Origin: CAMDHY01 sp046156265 | GTDB taxonomy: Bacteria > Pseudomonadota > Alphaproteobacteria > Rhizobiales > Segnochrobactraceae | Reading direction: 5' to 3' | NCBI RefSeq assembly: GCF_046156265.1 | Contig: NZ_JAWDIR010000045.1 | Location: forward strand, 62,001 to 126,000 | DNA: 64,000 nt | Shown here: positions 16,672 to 26,830 of the stretch, one piece after another | Layout of the letters: every line of letters begins with the position of its first letter | Position numbering within the stretch: the first letter of the stretch is position 1 | Program-made: the position numbers and the translations under genes | Notes under the pieces: generated by a model | What the model was told of the DNA's origin: nothing | Databases searched by the model: none | What the model saw: the letters and a program-made list of their open reading frames with translations, nothing else

Positions 16672-18072
16672 TCACATGTGGATGGCGCGACCGTCCACGG
16701 CCATCGCCGCTTCCTTCACCGCCTCCGACAGCGTCGGGTGGGCGTGGGTGGAGCGGGCGATGTCTTCGGCGCTGGCGCCGAACTCCATGGCGATCACCGC
16801 CTCGTGGATCATCTCGCCGGCGCTCGGGCCGATGATGTGGACGCCGAGCACACGGTCTGTCTTCGCATCGGCCAGCACCTTCACGAAGCCGTCGGTGGTG
16901 CGGTTCACCTTGGCGCGGCCGTTCGCCAGGAACGGGAACTTGCCGACCTTGTAGGCGACGCCGGCCTCCTTCAGCTCCTCCTCGGTCTTACCCACCGCGG
17001 CGACCTCCGGGTAGGTGTAGACCACGCCCGGAATGACGTCGTAGTTCACGTGGCCGGCCTGGCCGGCGAGGATCTCGGCGACCGCGACCCCCTCGTCCTC
17101 GGCCTTGTGGGCGAGCATCGGGCCGGCGACGACGTCGCCGATCGCGTAGATGCCGGGCACGTTGGTGGCGAAGTGCTGGTCGATGACGACGCGGCCCCGG
17201 CCATCGAGCGCGACGCCCGCCTCGGCGAGGCCGAGGCCCTCGGTGTAGGGGCGGCGGCCGATGGCGACGAGCACGACGTCGGCCTCGATCACCTGGCTCT
17301 CGCCGCCCGCGGCCGGCTCGACCGTGACCTTCACGCCGTCGCCCGTCGTCTCGACGCCGGCGACCTTGCTGGACAGCCGGAACGTCATCCCCTGCTTGGC
17401 GAGGATGCGCTGGAACTGCTTGGCGACCTCGAGGTCCATGCCGGGCAGGATGCGGTCGAGATATTCGACGACCGTCACCTTCGAGCCGAGGCGGCGCCAG
17501 ACCGAACCGAGCTCGAGGCCGATGACGCCGGCGCCGACGACGACGAGATGCTTCGGCACGGTCTCGAGGTCGAGCGCGCCGGTGGAGGAGACGATACGCT
17601 TCTCGTCGATGGTGACGCCTGGCAGCGGCGTGACGTCGGAGCCGGTGGCGATGATGATCGCCTTCGCCTCGAGCGTGACGACCTTGCCGTCGTTGCCCTT
17701 CACCGCGACCTTGCCGGCGGCGAGGATGGTGCCGACGCCGAATACGACGTCGACCTTGTTCTTCTTCAGCAGGAACTCGACGCCCTTGACGTTGCCGTCG
17801 ACGCCCTCGTCCTTGAAGTCGAGCATGCGCGAGAGGTCGAGCTTCGGCTCGACACCGATGCCCATGCCGGCGAAGCCGTGGCCGGCCTCCTCGAAGAGCT
17901 CGCTCGCGTGCAACAGCGCCTTCGAGGGGATGCAGCCGACGTTGAGGCAGGTGCCACCGTGGGTGGCACGCTTCTCGACGACGGCGACCTTCAGCCCGAG
18001 TTGGGCCGCCCTGATCGCGCAGACATAGCCACCCGGACCGGTTCCGATGACGACGAGGTCGTAGGTGGCCAT
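16672..18072 (-). CDS. lpdA: dihydrolipoyl dehydrogenase (E3)
   Basis: The 466-residue flavoprotein reoxidises the lipoyl groups of the 2-oxoglutarate dehydrogenase E2 using NAD. It has the FAD-binding GTGPGGY at residues 10-16, the redox disulfide Cys42/Cys47 in GGTCLNVGCIPSK, a second Rossmann fold with VVGAGVIGLELGSVW, and the C-terminal His-Pro of HAHPTLSE that acts as the catalytic base. The start is the ATG at 18072 (MATYDLVV), preceded by GAGGAAG; the frame continues upstream without coding character. It lies downstream of sucB as the last gene of the TCA cluster, separated by two small genes, so it may also have its own promoter. Confidence 0.96.
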   Translation of the reverse strand: MATYDLVVIGTGPGGYVCAIRAAQLGLKVAVVEKRATHGGTCLNVGCIPSKALLHASELFEEAGHGFAGMGIGVEPKLDLSRMLDFKDEGVDGNVKGVEFLLKKNKVDVVFGVGTILAAGKVAVKGNDGKVVTLEAKAIIIATGSDVTPLPGVTIDEKRIVSSTGALDLETVPKHLVVVGAGVIGLELGSVWRRLGSKVTVVEYLDRILPGMDLEVAKQFQRILAKQGMTFRLSSKVAGVETTGDGVKVTVEPAAGGESQVIEADVVLVAIGRRPYTEGLGLAEAGVALDGRGRVVIDQHFATNVPGIYAIGDVVAGPMLAHKAEDEGVAVAEILAGQAGHVNYDVIPGVVYTYPEVAAVGKTEEELKEAGVAYKVGKFPFLANGRAKVNRTTDGFVKVLADAKTDRVLGVHIIGPSAGEMIHEAVIAMEFGASAEDIARSTHAHPTLSEAVKEAAMAVDGRAIHM

Positions 18073-18280
18073 GGTGCTTCCTCGCAGGGCTGGCTGGGCG
18101 GACGACGGGGCGAGAGGCCCCGCGCCGTCGGCAGCGCCACCCGCGCGAACGGAGGCGCCGGAGGGTTCAGCGACGGCGAGCGACGCATAACCCAAGCCGG
18201 CGCCGCCCGGAAGCCGAACCGGCCATATCGCTGCACTTTTCAGTCGGCGCCCTCGGGCGCCGCGACGCGCGACCCGCCGA

Positions 18281-18565
18281 TCAGGCGGCGGCGTCGAAGC
18301 CGCAGCGAACCTCGGCGCGCACCCTGAGCGAGGCGGAGCCGAGCTCGATACGGTCACCGTCGCAATCCGTCCAGACGATGGACTGGGCGTCCGGCGCGAC
18401 GGCGACGCGGGAGAACGTCTTGGGGTTGGTCAGTGAGGCGTAGACACCGCCACGCCCGATCAGCCCCTGCAGGTCAACCTGGCCGACGAAACCGTCGGCC
18501 CACGACACTTCGAGAACGCCGTGGCGCACGACCTTGAGCGCCGCGATCTCCTGAGAACCACTCAT
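18281..18565 (-). CDS. DUF2442-like small protein
   Basis: The 94-residue protein matches the DUF2442 pattern: a strand with VVRHGVLEVSWADGFVG, then VDLQGLIGRGGVYASL, the TNPKTFSRVAVAP turn and a final IVWTDCDGDRIELG. Relatives are often encoded beside toxin-antitoxin or DUF4160 genes, but no partner is present here. No function is established. The frame is open further upstream; the ATG at 18565 is chosen because it gives the usual family length. It sits between the sucB/small membrane protein pair and lpdA. Confidence 0.7.
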   Translation of the reverse strand: MSGSQEIAALKVVRHGVLEVSWADGFVGQVDLQGLIGRGGVYASLTNPKTFSRVAVAPDAQSIVWTDCDGDRIELGSASLRVRAEVRCGFDAAA

Positions 18566-18694
18566 CTTCGGTACCAGCCCGTATTGCGTTGAAGGCCCGG
18601 CATCAGCCCGAGGGCGATGTCGGAAATGAGGCGTCGGCGCCATCGTTCGGCGCTTTCGATCAATCAATCGTAAACGCCGATCGCACGCCGTGCC

Positions 18695-18710
18695 TGTGAT
18701 GTGGATCACT
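18695..18710. promoter_or_regulatory. CRP/FNR-like palindrome
   Basis: TGTGA-TGTGGA-TCACT matches the CRP-type half-site pattern TGTGA-N6-TCACA at 9 of 10 positions. It is 130 bp upstream of the DUF2442-like gene. The same bases include two TGTGGA-type DnaA-box-like units (700-708 and 710-718 of the 18 kb block), so the reading is ambiguous. Confidence 0.35.
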
Positions 18711-18722
18711 GTGGACAGAGCA

Positions 18723-19058
18723 TCAAGCCGGCGGCTGGCGCGGGGCTTGCGCACGCTTCAGCCAGTCGCCGACGAGGATGGCGACGCCGACACCGAGACC
18801 GCCGCCGCCGACCTGACGAAGGTAGACGGACATTTCCGCCTGGACCTTCCAGCCGCCGAGGAAATCCGGCGCGATGAACATGAGACGGCCGCCCTCGAGG
18901 ATGCGGTCCCAGTTCTCCATCCACAGCGACAGCGCGATGACGATGGCGCCGAGCACGAGCGCCACCGTGGCGGCGATCAGACGCGCCTTTCGGTTGCGCG
19001 GGCGCCCGGCGGTTGCCGGGCGCGACGACTGCGGGCCGAGGCGCGGGACGAAGGCCAA
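18723..19058 (-). CDS. small inner-membrane protein of unknown function
   Basis: The 111-residue protein has a basic N-terminus (PATAGRPRNRKAR), one strong membrane helix (LIAATVALVLGAIVIALSLW) and a second glycine-rich hydrophobic stretch (GGGGLGVGVAILVGDWL). No family is recognised. Translation starts at a TTG, supported by an excellent GAGGGAGG site 7 bp upstream (19066-19073). It lies 28 bp downstream of sucB on the same strand, so it is probably cotranscribed with the 2-oxoglutarate dehydrogenase genes. Confidence 0.7.
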   Translation of the reverse strand: MAFVPRLGPQSSRPATAGRPRNRKARLIAATVALVLGAIVIALSLWMENWDRILEGGRLMFIAPDFLGGWKVQAEMSVYLRQVGGGGLGVGVAILVGDWLKRAQAPRQPPA

Positions 19059-19086
19059 GGTGCGACCTCCCTCTCGGGCGCAGTCC

Positions 19087-20358
<1,272 letters not shown>

Positions 20359-20428
20359 CGCTTCGCCTTCATCCATTCTTGTCTGAGCGCGGACGACCCG
20401 TCCGCGCCTCTGGAAGTTCTTGCCGGGC

Positions 20429-23386
20429 TCAGCCGCCGAGCGCCTCGTCGAGGAACGCCTGCAGCTGGGCGACGTGCTTCGACATCAGGCCCGTGGCGGT
20501 CGCGGCGGAGGCCGGACGACCGACATATTTCGGCCGGTCGACCTTCAGCTTCGCCTGCGGCAGCACCCACTCGAGATAGGGCTGGACGAACGCCCACGAC
20601 CCCATGTTCTTCGGCTCTTCCTGGCACCAGGCGACGTCGGCGTTCGGGAACCGCGCGAGCTCGCCGGCGAGCGCCTTGGTCGGGAACGGGTAGAGCTGCT
20701 CGACCCGCAGCAGGTAGACGTCGTCGACGCCGCGCTTCTCGCGCTCCTCGAGGAGGTCGTAATAGACCTTGCCTGAGCACAGCACGACCCGACGGATCTT
20801 GTCGTCGGCGACGAGCCGCGTCGTCGTCAGGTGCGGCGCGAACTGGGCGTCGTCCCACAGGATGCGGTGGAAGGTCGAGCCGGCCGCCATCTCGTCGAGC
20901 CGCGAGACGCAGCGCTTGTGGCGCAGCAGCGACTTCGGCGTCATCAGGATCAGCGGCTTGCGGAACTCGCGCGTCAGCTGCCGGCGCAGCACGTGGAAGT
21001 AGTTCGCCGGCGTCGAGCAGTTCGCGACCTGCATGTTGTCCTCGGCGCACATCTGCAGGAAGCGCTCGAGGCGCGCCGACGAGTGCTCCGGACCCTGTCC
21101 CTCATAGCCGTGCGGCAGAAGGCAGACGAGGCCGGACATGCGCAGCCACTTGCGTTCGCCGGACGAGATGAACTGGTCGAAGACCACCTGGGCGCCGTTG
21201 GCGAAGTCGCCGAACTGGGCTTCCCAGAGCGTCAGGCAGTTCGGCTCCGACAGCGAGTAGCCGTACTCGAAGCCGAGCACCGCCTCCTCCGAGAGCATCG
21301 AGTTGATGACCTCGTAGCGGCCCTGGTTCGGCGCGAGGTTGTTGAGCGGGATGTAGCGCTCCTCGGTGTTCTGATCGAACAGCACCGAGTGACGCTGCGA
21401 GAAGGTGCCACGCTCGACGTCCTGGCCGGAGAGGCGGACCGGGTGGCCCTCGACGAGCAGCGAGCCGAAGGCGAGCGCCTCCGCCATCGCCCAGTCGATG
21501 CCCTCGCCCGTCTCCACCATCTTGGCGCGGCCGTCGAGGAAGCGGCGGATCGTCCGATGCACCTCGAGACCCGGCGGCACGGCAACGAGCTTCTCGCCGA
21601 TCTCGCGCAGCTGCTCGACCGGCATGCCGGTCTGGCCACGGCGCGGATCCTCCTCGCTGTCGGCCTGGCGCAGGCCGGTCCAGCGGCCGTCGAGCCAGTC
21701 GGCCTTGTTCGGCTTGTAGTGCTGGCCCGCCTCGAACTCCTCCTCGAGGCGCTGACGCCAGGCAGCGCGCATGCCGTCGAGCTCGCCAGCCTTGAGCAGC
21801 CCCTCGCCCTCGAGCTTCTTCGAGTAGATCTCGAGCGTCGACGGCTGGCCGCGGATCTTCTTGTACATCAGCGGCTGGGTGAACGCCGGCTCGTCGCCCT
21901 CGTTGTGGCCGTAGCGGCGGTAGCACAGCATGTCGACGACGACGGGCTTGTGGAACGCCTGGCGGAACTCGGTGGCGATCTTGGCGCAGTAGACGACGGC
22001 TTCCGGATCATCGCCGTTCACGTGGAAGATCGGCGCCTCGATCATCTTGGCGACGTCGGAGGGATAGGGCGACGAGCGCGAGTAGCGCGGGTTCGTCGTG
22101 AAGCCGATCTGGTTGTTGATGATGAAGTGGATCGAGCCGCCGGTGCGGTGACCCTTCAGGCCCGACAGGCCGAGGCACTCGGCCACGACGCCCTGCCCCG
22201 CGAAGGCGGCGTCGCCGTGCAGCAGCAGCGGCAGCACCTGGGTGCGGTCGACGTCGCCGAGCTGGTCCTGCTTGGCGCGCGCCTTGCCGAGCACGACGGG
22301 ATCGACGATCTCGAGGTGCGACGGGTTCGCGGTCAGCGACAAGTGCACCTTGTTGCTGTCGAACTCGCGGTCCGACGAGGCGCCGAGGTGGTATTTGACG
22401 TCGCCGGAGCCCTCGACCTCGTCGGGAGCGTAGGAGCCGCCCTTGAACTCGTGGAAGATCGCCCGGTGCGGCTTGCCCATCACCTGAGCGAGCACGTTGA
22501 GGCGGCCACGGTGGGCCATGCCGAAGACGATGTCGCGCACACCGAGGTGGCCGCCGCGCTTGATGATCTGCTCGAGCGCGGGGATCAGCGATTCACCGCC
22601 GTCGAGACCGAAGCGCTTGGTGCCGGTGTACTTGACGTCGATGAACTTCTCGAAGCCCTCGGCCTCGACGAGCTTGTTGAGGATCGCCTTCTTGCCCTCG
22701 GGGGTGAAGGAGACGAACTTGTCCGGGCCCTCGATGCGCTCCTGGATCCAGGCCTTCTCGGCCGGATCGGAGATGTGCATGAACTCGACGCCGATGGTGG
22801 CGCAGTAGGTGCGGCGCAGGATCGCCAGCATCTCCCGGATCGTCGCGAACTCGAGCCCGAGGACGTTGTCGAGGAAGATCTTGCGATCCCAGTCGGCTTC
22901 CGTGAAGCCGTAGGACGAGGGGTGCAGCTCCTCGTGGTCGCGCGGCGGCGCGAGGCCGAGCGGATCGAGGCTCGCATAGAGGTGGCCGCGCATCCGGTAG
23001 GCGCGGATCATCATGATGGCGCGGACGGAATCGCGGGTCGAGCGCAGCACGTCGGCGTCGCTGAGCGCCACGCCGGCCGACTGCGCCTTCGCCTTCACCT
23101 TCTTCTCGACGGCGACGGCGATCGGCTCCCAGTTGCCGTCGAAGGCGGCGACGAGTTCACCGTTCATCGGCACCGGCCAGTCGGGACGGGCCCATTCGGC
23201 GGCGGAGGCGGGGCGCGCGGGAGCGGACTGATCGTCCTTCAGCGCGGCGAAGAACTCGCGCCACTCCGCGTCGACGGAAGCGGGGTCCTTTCGGAAGCGC
23301 TCGTAGAGATCCTCGATATAGGCGGCGTTGCCGCCATAGAGGAAGGAAGTCGCCTGCAAGGCGGCGTTCACGTCCTGTCGCGCCAT
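20429..23386 (-). CDS. sucA: 2-oxoglutarate dehydrogenase E1
   Basis: This 985-residue thiamine diphosphate enzyme decarboxylates 2-oxoglutarate and passes the succinyl group to the E2 lipoyl arm. It starts with the E1o N-terminal segment (YGGNAAYIEDLYERF). Active-site and cofactor regions GMAHRGRLNVLAQV, HLGASSDREF, LHGDAAFAGQGVVAE and HFIINNQIGFTTNP follow, with the pyrimidine-binding region QRHSVL and the C-terminal EEPKNMGSWAF. Length is normal for the family. The order sucC-sucD-sucA-sucB on one strand is the usual alphaproteobacterial arrangement. Confidence 0.98.
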   Translation of the reverse strand: MARQDVNAALQATSFLYGGNAAYIEDLYERFRKDPASVDAEWREFFAALKDDQSAPARPASAAEWARPDWPVPMNGELVAAFDGNWEPIAVAVEKKVKAKAQSAGVALSDADVLRSTRDSVRAIMMIRAYRMRGHLYASLDPLGLAPPRDHEELHPSSYGFTEADWDRKIFLDNVLGLEFATIREMLAILRRTYCATIGVEFMHISDPAEKAWIQERIEGPDKFVSFTPEGKKAILNKLVEAEGFEKFIDVKYTGTKRFGLDGGESLIPALEQIIKRGGHLGVRDIVFGMAHRGRLNVLAQVMGKPHRAIFHEFKGGSYAPDEVEGSGDVKYHLGASSDREFDSNKVHLSLTANPSHLEIVDPVVLGKARAKQDQLGDVDRTQVLPLLLHGDAAFAGQGVVAECLGLSGLKGHRTGGSIHFIINNQIGFTTNPRYSRSSPYPSDVAKMIEAPIFHVNGDDPEAVVYCAKIATEFRQAFHKPVVVDMLCYRRYGHNEGDEPAFTQPLMYKKIRGQPSTLEIYSKKLEGEGLLKAGELDGMRAAWRQRLEEEFEAGQHYKPNKADWLDGRWTGLRQADSEEDPRRGQTGMPVEQLREIGEKLVAVPPGLEVHRTIRRFLDGRAKMVETGEGIDWAMAEALAFGSLLVEGHPVRLSGQDVERGTFSQRHSVLFDQNTEERYIPLNNLAPNQGRYEVINSMLSEEAVLGFEYGYSLSEPNCLTLWEAQFGDFANGAQVVFDQFISSGERKWLRMSGLVCLLPHGYEGQGPEHSSARLERFLQMCAEDNMQVANCSTPANYFHVLRRQLTREFRKPLILMTPKSLLRHKRCVSRLDEMAAGSTFHRILWDDAQFAPHLTTTRLVADDKIRRVVLCSGKVYYDLLEEREKRGVDDVYLLRVEQLYPFPTKALAGELARFPNADVAWCQEEPKNMGSWAFVQPYLEWVLPQAKLKVDRPKYVGRPASAATATGLMSKHVAQLQAFLDEALGG

Positions 23387-23497
23387 CGTTGTCCGTCCGA
23401 ACCGGGTTCGCCGGCTCCCTTTCTTGTCGCGAGGCCTTCAGCGGGCCCCGCCGTCCTCCAGCGGTCGGACCTGCCCCATCGGTCCGTTCGAATAATG

Positions 23498-23519
23498 CGG
23501 TGCGTCTCCCGTCGCACCG
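23498..23519 (-). other. hairpin in the sucD-sucA gap
   Basis: The 163-bp gap between sucD and sucA contains a perfect 7-bp inverted repeat (CGGTGCG / CGCACCG, 8-nt loop), followed on the minus strand by CATTATT. It may be an RNA-processing or partial termination element that sets the sucD:sucA ratio. No convincing promoter was found in the gap. Confidence 0.35.
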
Positions 23520-23549
23520 TTGTCGTCTTCCGTCACGTCGCCGTCGTCG

Positions 23550-24434
23550 TCAGCCCTTCAGGACTTCGACCAGCGTCTTGCCGAGCCGCGCCGGCGACGG
23601 GGAAACGGTGATGCCCGCTGCCTCCATCGCGGCGATCTTCGCCTCGGCGCCGCCAGAACCACCCGAGATGATGGCACCAGCATGACCCATGCGGCGGCCG
23701 GGAGGGGCGGTGCGGCCGGCAATGAAGCCGACCATCGGCTTCTTGCGGCCGCGCTTGGCCTCGTCGGCGATGAACTGGGCAGCGCGCTCCTCGGCGTCGC
23801 CGCCGATCTCGCCGATCATAACGATCGACTTGGTCTTCTCGTCGGCGAGGAACATCTCAAGCACGTCGATGAACTCGGTGCCCTTCACCGGGTCGCCGCC
23901 GATGCCGACGGCCGTCGTCTGGCCGAGGCCCTCGCGGGTCGTCTGGAACACCGCCTCGTAGGTGAGCGTGCCGGAGCGCGAGACGATGCCGACCGAGCCC
24001 GGGTTGAAGATCGAGCCCGGCATGATGCCGATCTTGCACTCGCCCGCCGTCATCACGCCCGGGCAGTTCGGGCCGATGAGGCGCGACTTCGAGCCGTCCA
24101 GCGCCCGCTTGACGCGCACCATGTCGAGCACCGGGATGCCCTCGGTGATGCAGACGATCAGCGGCACGCCGGCGTCGATCGCCTCGCAGATGGCGTCGGC
24201 GGCACCGGGCGGCGGCACGTAGATGACGCTCGCGTCGGCGCCGGTCGCCGCCACCGCCTCACCGACGGTGTCGAAGACCGGCAGGCCGAGATGGGAGGAA
24301 CCGCCTTTGCCGGGGCTGACGCCGCCGACCATCTTCGTTCCGTAGGCGACCGCCTGCTCGGAGTGGAAGGTTCCGGTCTTGCCGGTGAAGCCCTGGCAGA
24401 TGACCTTGGTGTTCGCGTCGATGAGGATGGACAT
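23550..24434 (-). CDS. sucD: succinyl-CoA ligase alpha subunit
   Basis: The 294-residue subunit binds CoA in an N-terminal Rossmann fold (VICQGFTGKTGTFHSEQAV) and carries the phosphorylated histidine in GHAGAIISGG near residue 251. With SucC it makes ATP or GTP from succinyl-CoA. The IGGDPVKGTEF and PNCPGVMTAGECKIG segments are typical. It lies 60 bp downstream of sucC, so the two are probably one translational unit. Confidence 0.98.
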   Translation of the reverse strand: MSILIDANTKVICQGFTGKTGTFHSEQAVAYGTKMVGGVSPGKGGSSHLGLPVFDTVGEAVAATGADASVIYVPPPGAADAICEAIDAGVPLIVCITEGIPVLDMVRVKRALDGSKSRLIGPNCPGVMTAGECKIGIMPGSIFNPGSVGIVSRSGTLTYEAVFQTTREGLGQTTAVGIGGDPVKGTEFIDVLEMFLADEKTKSIVMIGEIGGDAEERAAQFIADEAKRGRKKPMVGFIAGRTAPPGRRMGHAGAIISGGSGGAEAKIAAMEAAGITVSPSPARLGKTLVEVLKG

Positions 24435-24494
24435 TCGGGGCTCGCTAGCTTCGTGCGACGGCAGTGCGGAGCGGCAATCGGGCGGACGCGGGGC

Positions 24495-25688
24495 TCAGCC
24501 CCGCACCGCCTTGACGATCTGCGCGGCGGCATCGTCGAGGTCGTCGGCGGCGATGACGTTGAGGCCGGACTGCGACAGGATCTGCTTGCCGAGCTCGACG
24601 TTGGTGCCTTCGAGGCGAACCACCAGCGGCACCTTGAGGCCGACCTCCTTCACGGCGGCGATGACGCCCTCCGCGATGATGTCGCAGCGCATGATGCCGC
24701 CGAAGATGTTGACGAGGATGCCCTTCACCGCCGGATCGGCGGTGATGATCTTGAAGGCGGCCGTCACCTTCTCCTTGCTGGCGCCACCGCCGACGTCGAG
24801 GAAGTTCGCCGGCTCCTCGCCGTAGAGCTTGATGATGTCCATCGTCGCCATGGCGAGGCCGGCGCCGTTGACCATGCAGCCGATGGTGCCGTCGAGGGCG
24901 ATGTAGGAGAGGTCGTACTTCGACGCCTCGATCTCCTTCTCGTCCTCCTCGGTGACGTCGCGCAGCTCCATCACCTCGGGGTGCCGGTAGAGCGCGTTCG
25001 AATCGAACGACACCTTGGCGTCGAGGCACTTCAGCTCGCCGCCCTTGGTGACGATCAGCGGATTGATCTCGAGCATCGCCATGTCCTTCTCGGTGAAGGC
25101 GGCATAGAGCTTGGAGACCAGATCCCCCGCCTGCTTGGCGAGCGGGCCGGTGAGCTTCAGGGCCTTGGCGACGGTGCGGCCGTGGTGGGGCATGACGCCG
25201 GTCGCCGGATCGACGGAGAAGGTGATGATCTTCTCGGGCGTGTCGTGAGCGACCGTCTCGATGTCCATGCCGCCCTCGGTGGAGACGACGAAGGCGACGC
25301 GGCCGGTGGCGCGGTCGACCAGCATCGACAGGTAGAATTCCTTGTCGATGTCGGAGCCGTCCTCGACGTAGAGGCGGTTGACCTGCTTGCCGGCCGGGCC
25401 GGTCTGGATGGTGACGAGCGTCGCGCCGAGCATCTCCGTGGCGAAGGCCTTCACCTCGTCGATCGACTTCGCCAGGCGAACGCCACCCTTCTCACCGGCG
25501 GAGGCCTCCTTGAACTTGCCCTTGCCGCGGCCGCCGGCGTGGATCTGCGACTTCACCACCCACAGCGGGCCGCCGAGAGCCTTCGCCGCCGCCTCCGCCT
25601 CGCCGGCGGAGAAGATCGGGACGCCCTTCGACACGGGGCAGCCGTAGTCCTTGAGGATGGCCTTGGCCTGGTACTCGTGGATGTTCAT
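24495..25688 (-). CDS. sucC: succinyl-CoA ligase beta subunit
   Basis: The 397-residue ATP-grasp subunit has the N-terminal MNIHEYQAKAILKDYG, the nucleotide-binding VVKSQIHAGGRGKGKF, the metal-binding region ALDAKVSFDSNALYRH-like and the C-terminal CoA-ligase domain with NIFGGIMRCD and VVRLEGTN. It pairs with SucD in the substrate-level phosphorylation step of the TCA cycle. It begins 43 bp after mdh, consistent with one mdh-sucCDAB transcript. Confidence 0.98.
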   Translation of the reverse strand: MNIHEYQAKAILKDYGCPVSKGVPIFSAGEAEAAAKALGGPLWVVKSQIHAGGRGKGKFKEASAGEKGGVRLAKSIDEVKAFATEMLGATLVTIQTGPAGKQVNRLYVEDGSDIDKEFYLSMLVDRATGRVAFVVSTEGGMDIETVAHDTPEKIITFSVDPATGVMPHHGRTVAKALKLTGPLAKQAGDLVSKLYAAFTEKDMAMLEINPLIVTKGGELKCLDAKVSFDSNALYRHPEVMELRDVTEEDEKEIEASKYDLSYIALDGTIGCMVNGAGLAMATMDIIKLYGEEPANFLDVGGGASKEKVTAAFKIITADPAVKGILVNIFGGIMRCDIIAEGVIAAVKEVGLKVPLVVRLEGTNVELGKQILSQSGLNVIAADDLDDAAAQIVKAVRG

Positions 25689-25731
25689 CGGGCAGCCCCG
25701 CTCGTTTCAGGTTCGCGGACGGGAGGGGCGC

Positions 25732-26694
25732 TCAGGCGAGCGCCGGCTGGATCTGCGCGCAGGCGTCGCAGAGCGTCTTCACCGAGGCGACCGACTTCTC
25801 GAACATCGCCTTCTCGGTGGCATCGAGCTTCACTTCCATGATGCGCTCGACGCCGCCGGCTCCGATCACCACGGGGACGCCGACATACATGTCGGAGACG
25901 CCATACTCGCCGGCGAGGAAGGCGGCGCACGGCAGGACGCGCTTCTTGTCCTTGAGGTAGCTCTCGGCCATGGCGATGCCGGACGCCGCCGGGGCGTAGA
26001 AGGCCGAGCCGGTCTTCAGCAGGTTGACGATCTCGCCGCCGCCCTTGCGGGTGCGCTCGACGATGGCGTCGACCTTCTCCTGGGTGGTCCAGCCCATCGC
26101 AACGAGGTCGGGCAGCGGCACGCCGGCGACCGTCGAGTAGCGGACGGAGGGGACCATGTCGTCGCCGTGGCCGCCGAGCACGAAGGCGGTAACGTCCTGG
26201 ACGGAGACGCCGAATTCCTCGGAGAGGAAATAGCGGAAGCGGGCCGAGTCCAGCACGCCGGCCATGCCGACGACCTTGTTGGACGGCAGCCCGGAAAACT
26301 TCTGCAGCGCCCACACCATCGCGTCGAGCGGGTTGGTGATGCAGATGACGAAGGCGTCGGGGGCGTACTGCTTCAGCCCGTTGCCGACGGCTTCCATGAC
26401 CTTGAGGTTGATGCCGAGCAGGTCGTCGCGGCTCATGCCCGGCTTGCGCGGCACGCCGGCGGTGACGATGACGACGTCGGAGCCGGCGATCGCCTCGTAG
26501 CTCGAGGCACCGGCGAGCTTCGCATCGAAGCCCTCGACCGGCGAGGCCTCGGCGATGTCGAGCGCCTTGCCCTGCGGAACGCCGTCGACGATGTCGAACA
26601 GCACGACGTCGCCGAGCTCCTTCAGGCCGGCCAAGAGGGCGAGCGTGCCGCCGATCTGACCTGCGCCGATCAGTGCGATCTTGTTCCGCGCCAT
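25732..26694 (-). CDS. mdh: malate dehydrogenase
   Basis: The 320-residue LDH-type malate dehydrogenase interconverts malate and oxaloacetate with NAD. It has the NAD-binding GAGQIGGT (residues 10-17), the substrate-specificity Arg83 in the mobile loop RKPGMSRDDLL, and the catalytic His176 in VLGGHGDDMVP. The LDH-like form is the one used by alphaproteobacteria. It is the first gene of the TCA operon; a promoter candidate lies at 26746-26774. Confidence 0.98.
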   Translation of the reverse strand: MARNKIALIGAGQIGGTLALLAGLKELGDVVLFDIVDGVPQGKALDIAEASPVEGFDAKLAGASSYEAIAGSDVVIVTAGVPRKPGMSRDDLLGINLKVMEAVGNGLKQYAPDAFVICITNPLDAMVWALQKFSGLPSNKVVGMAGVLDSARFRYFLSEEFGVSVQDVTAFVLGGHGDDMVPSVRYSTVAGVPLPDLVAMGWTTQEKVDAIVERTRKGGGEIVNLLKTGSAFYAPAASGIAMAESYLKDKKRVLPCAAFLAGEYGVSDMYVGVPVVIGAGGVERIMEVKLDATEKAMFEKSVASVKTLCDACAQIQPALA

Positions 26695-26704
26695 CCGGTT
26701 TCCC

Positions 26705-26714
26705 TTTACGTAAA
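26705..26714. promoter_or_regulatory. palindrome in the mdh leader
   Basis: TTTACGTAAA is a perfect 10-bp AT-rich palindrome in otherwise GC-rich DNA. It abuts the mdh ribosome site. It could be a regulator site or chance. Confidence 0.25.
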
Positions 26715-26745
26715 GTGTAGCGTTAGACCTCGCTTGGTCCCGTCG

Positions 26746-26774
26746 CTACTACTCCCTTTGGGCAAGGTGTTCAA
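26746..26774 (-). promoter_or_regulatory. candidate mdh-suc operon promoter
   Basis: On the minus strand TTGAAC (26769-26774) and TAGTAG (26746-26751) are 17 bp apart in the gap between zapE and mdh. The -35 is good and the -10 moderate. Confidence 0.5.
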
Positions 26775-26830
26775 GTTGTCGCGGCCCCGGAACGGCGCTT
26801 TCTGCGGTTGCCGCGCACGTCAAGTCAGCC

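Noticed and set aside
14846..16675. 609-codon open frame antisense to yejF
   Set aside because: The sense strand encodes a perfect two-cassette ABC ATPase; the antisense frame has no family motif.
20831..23611. 926-codon open frame antisense to sucA
   Set aside because: Shadow of sucA, caused by high third-position GC; no motif or ribosome site.
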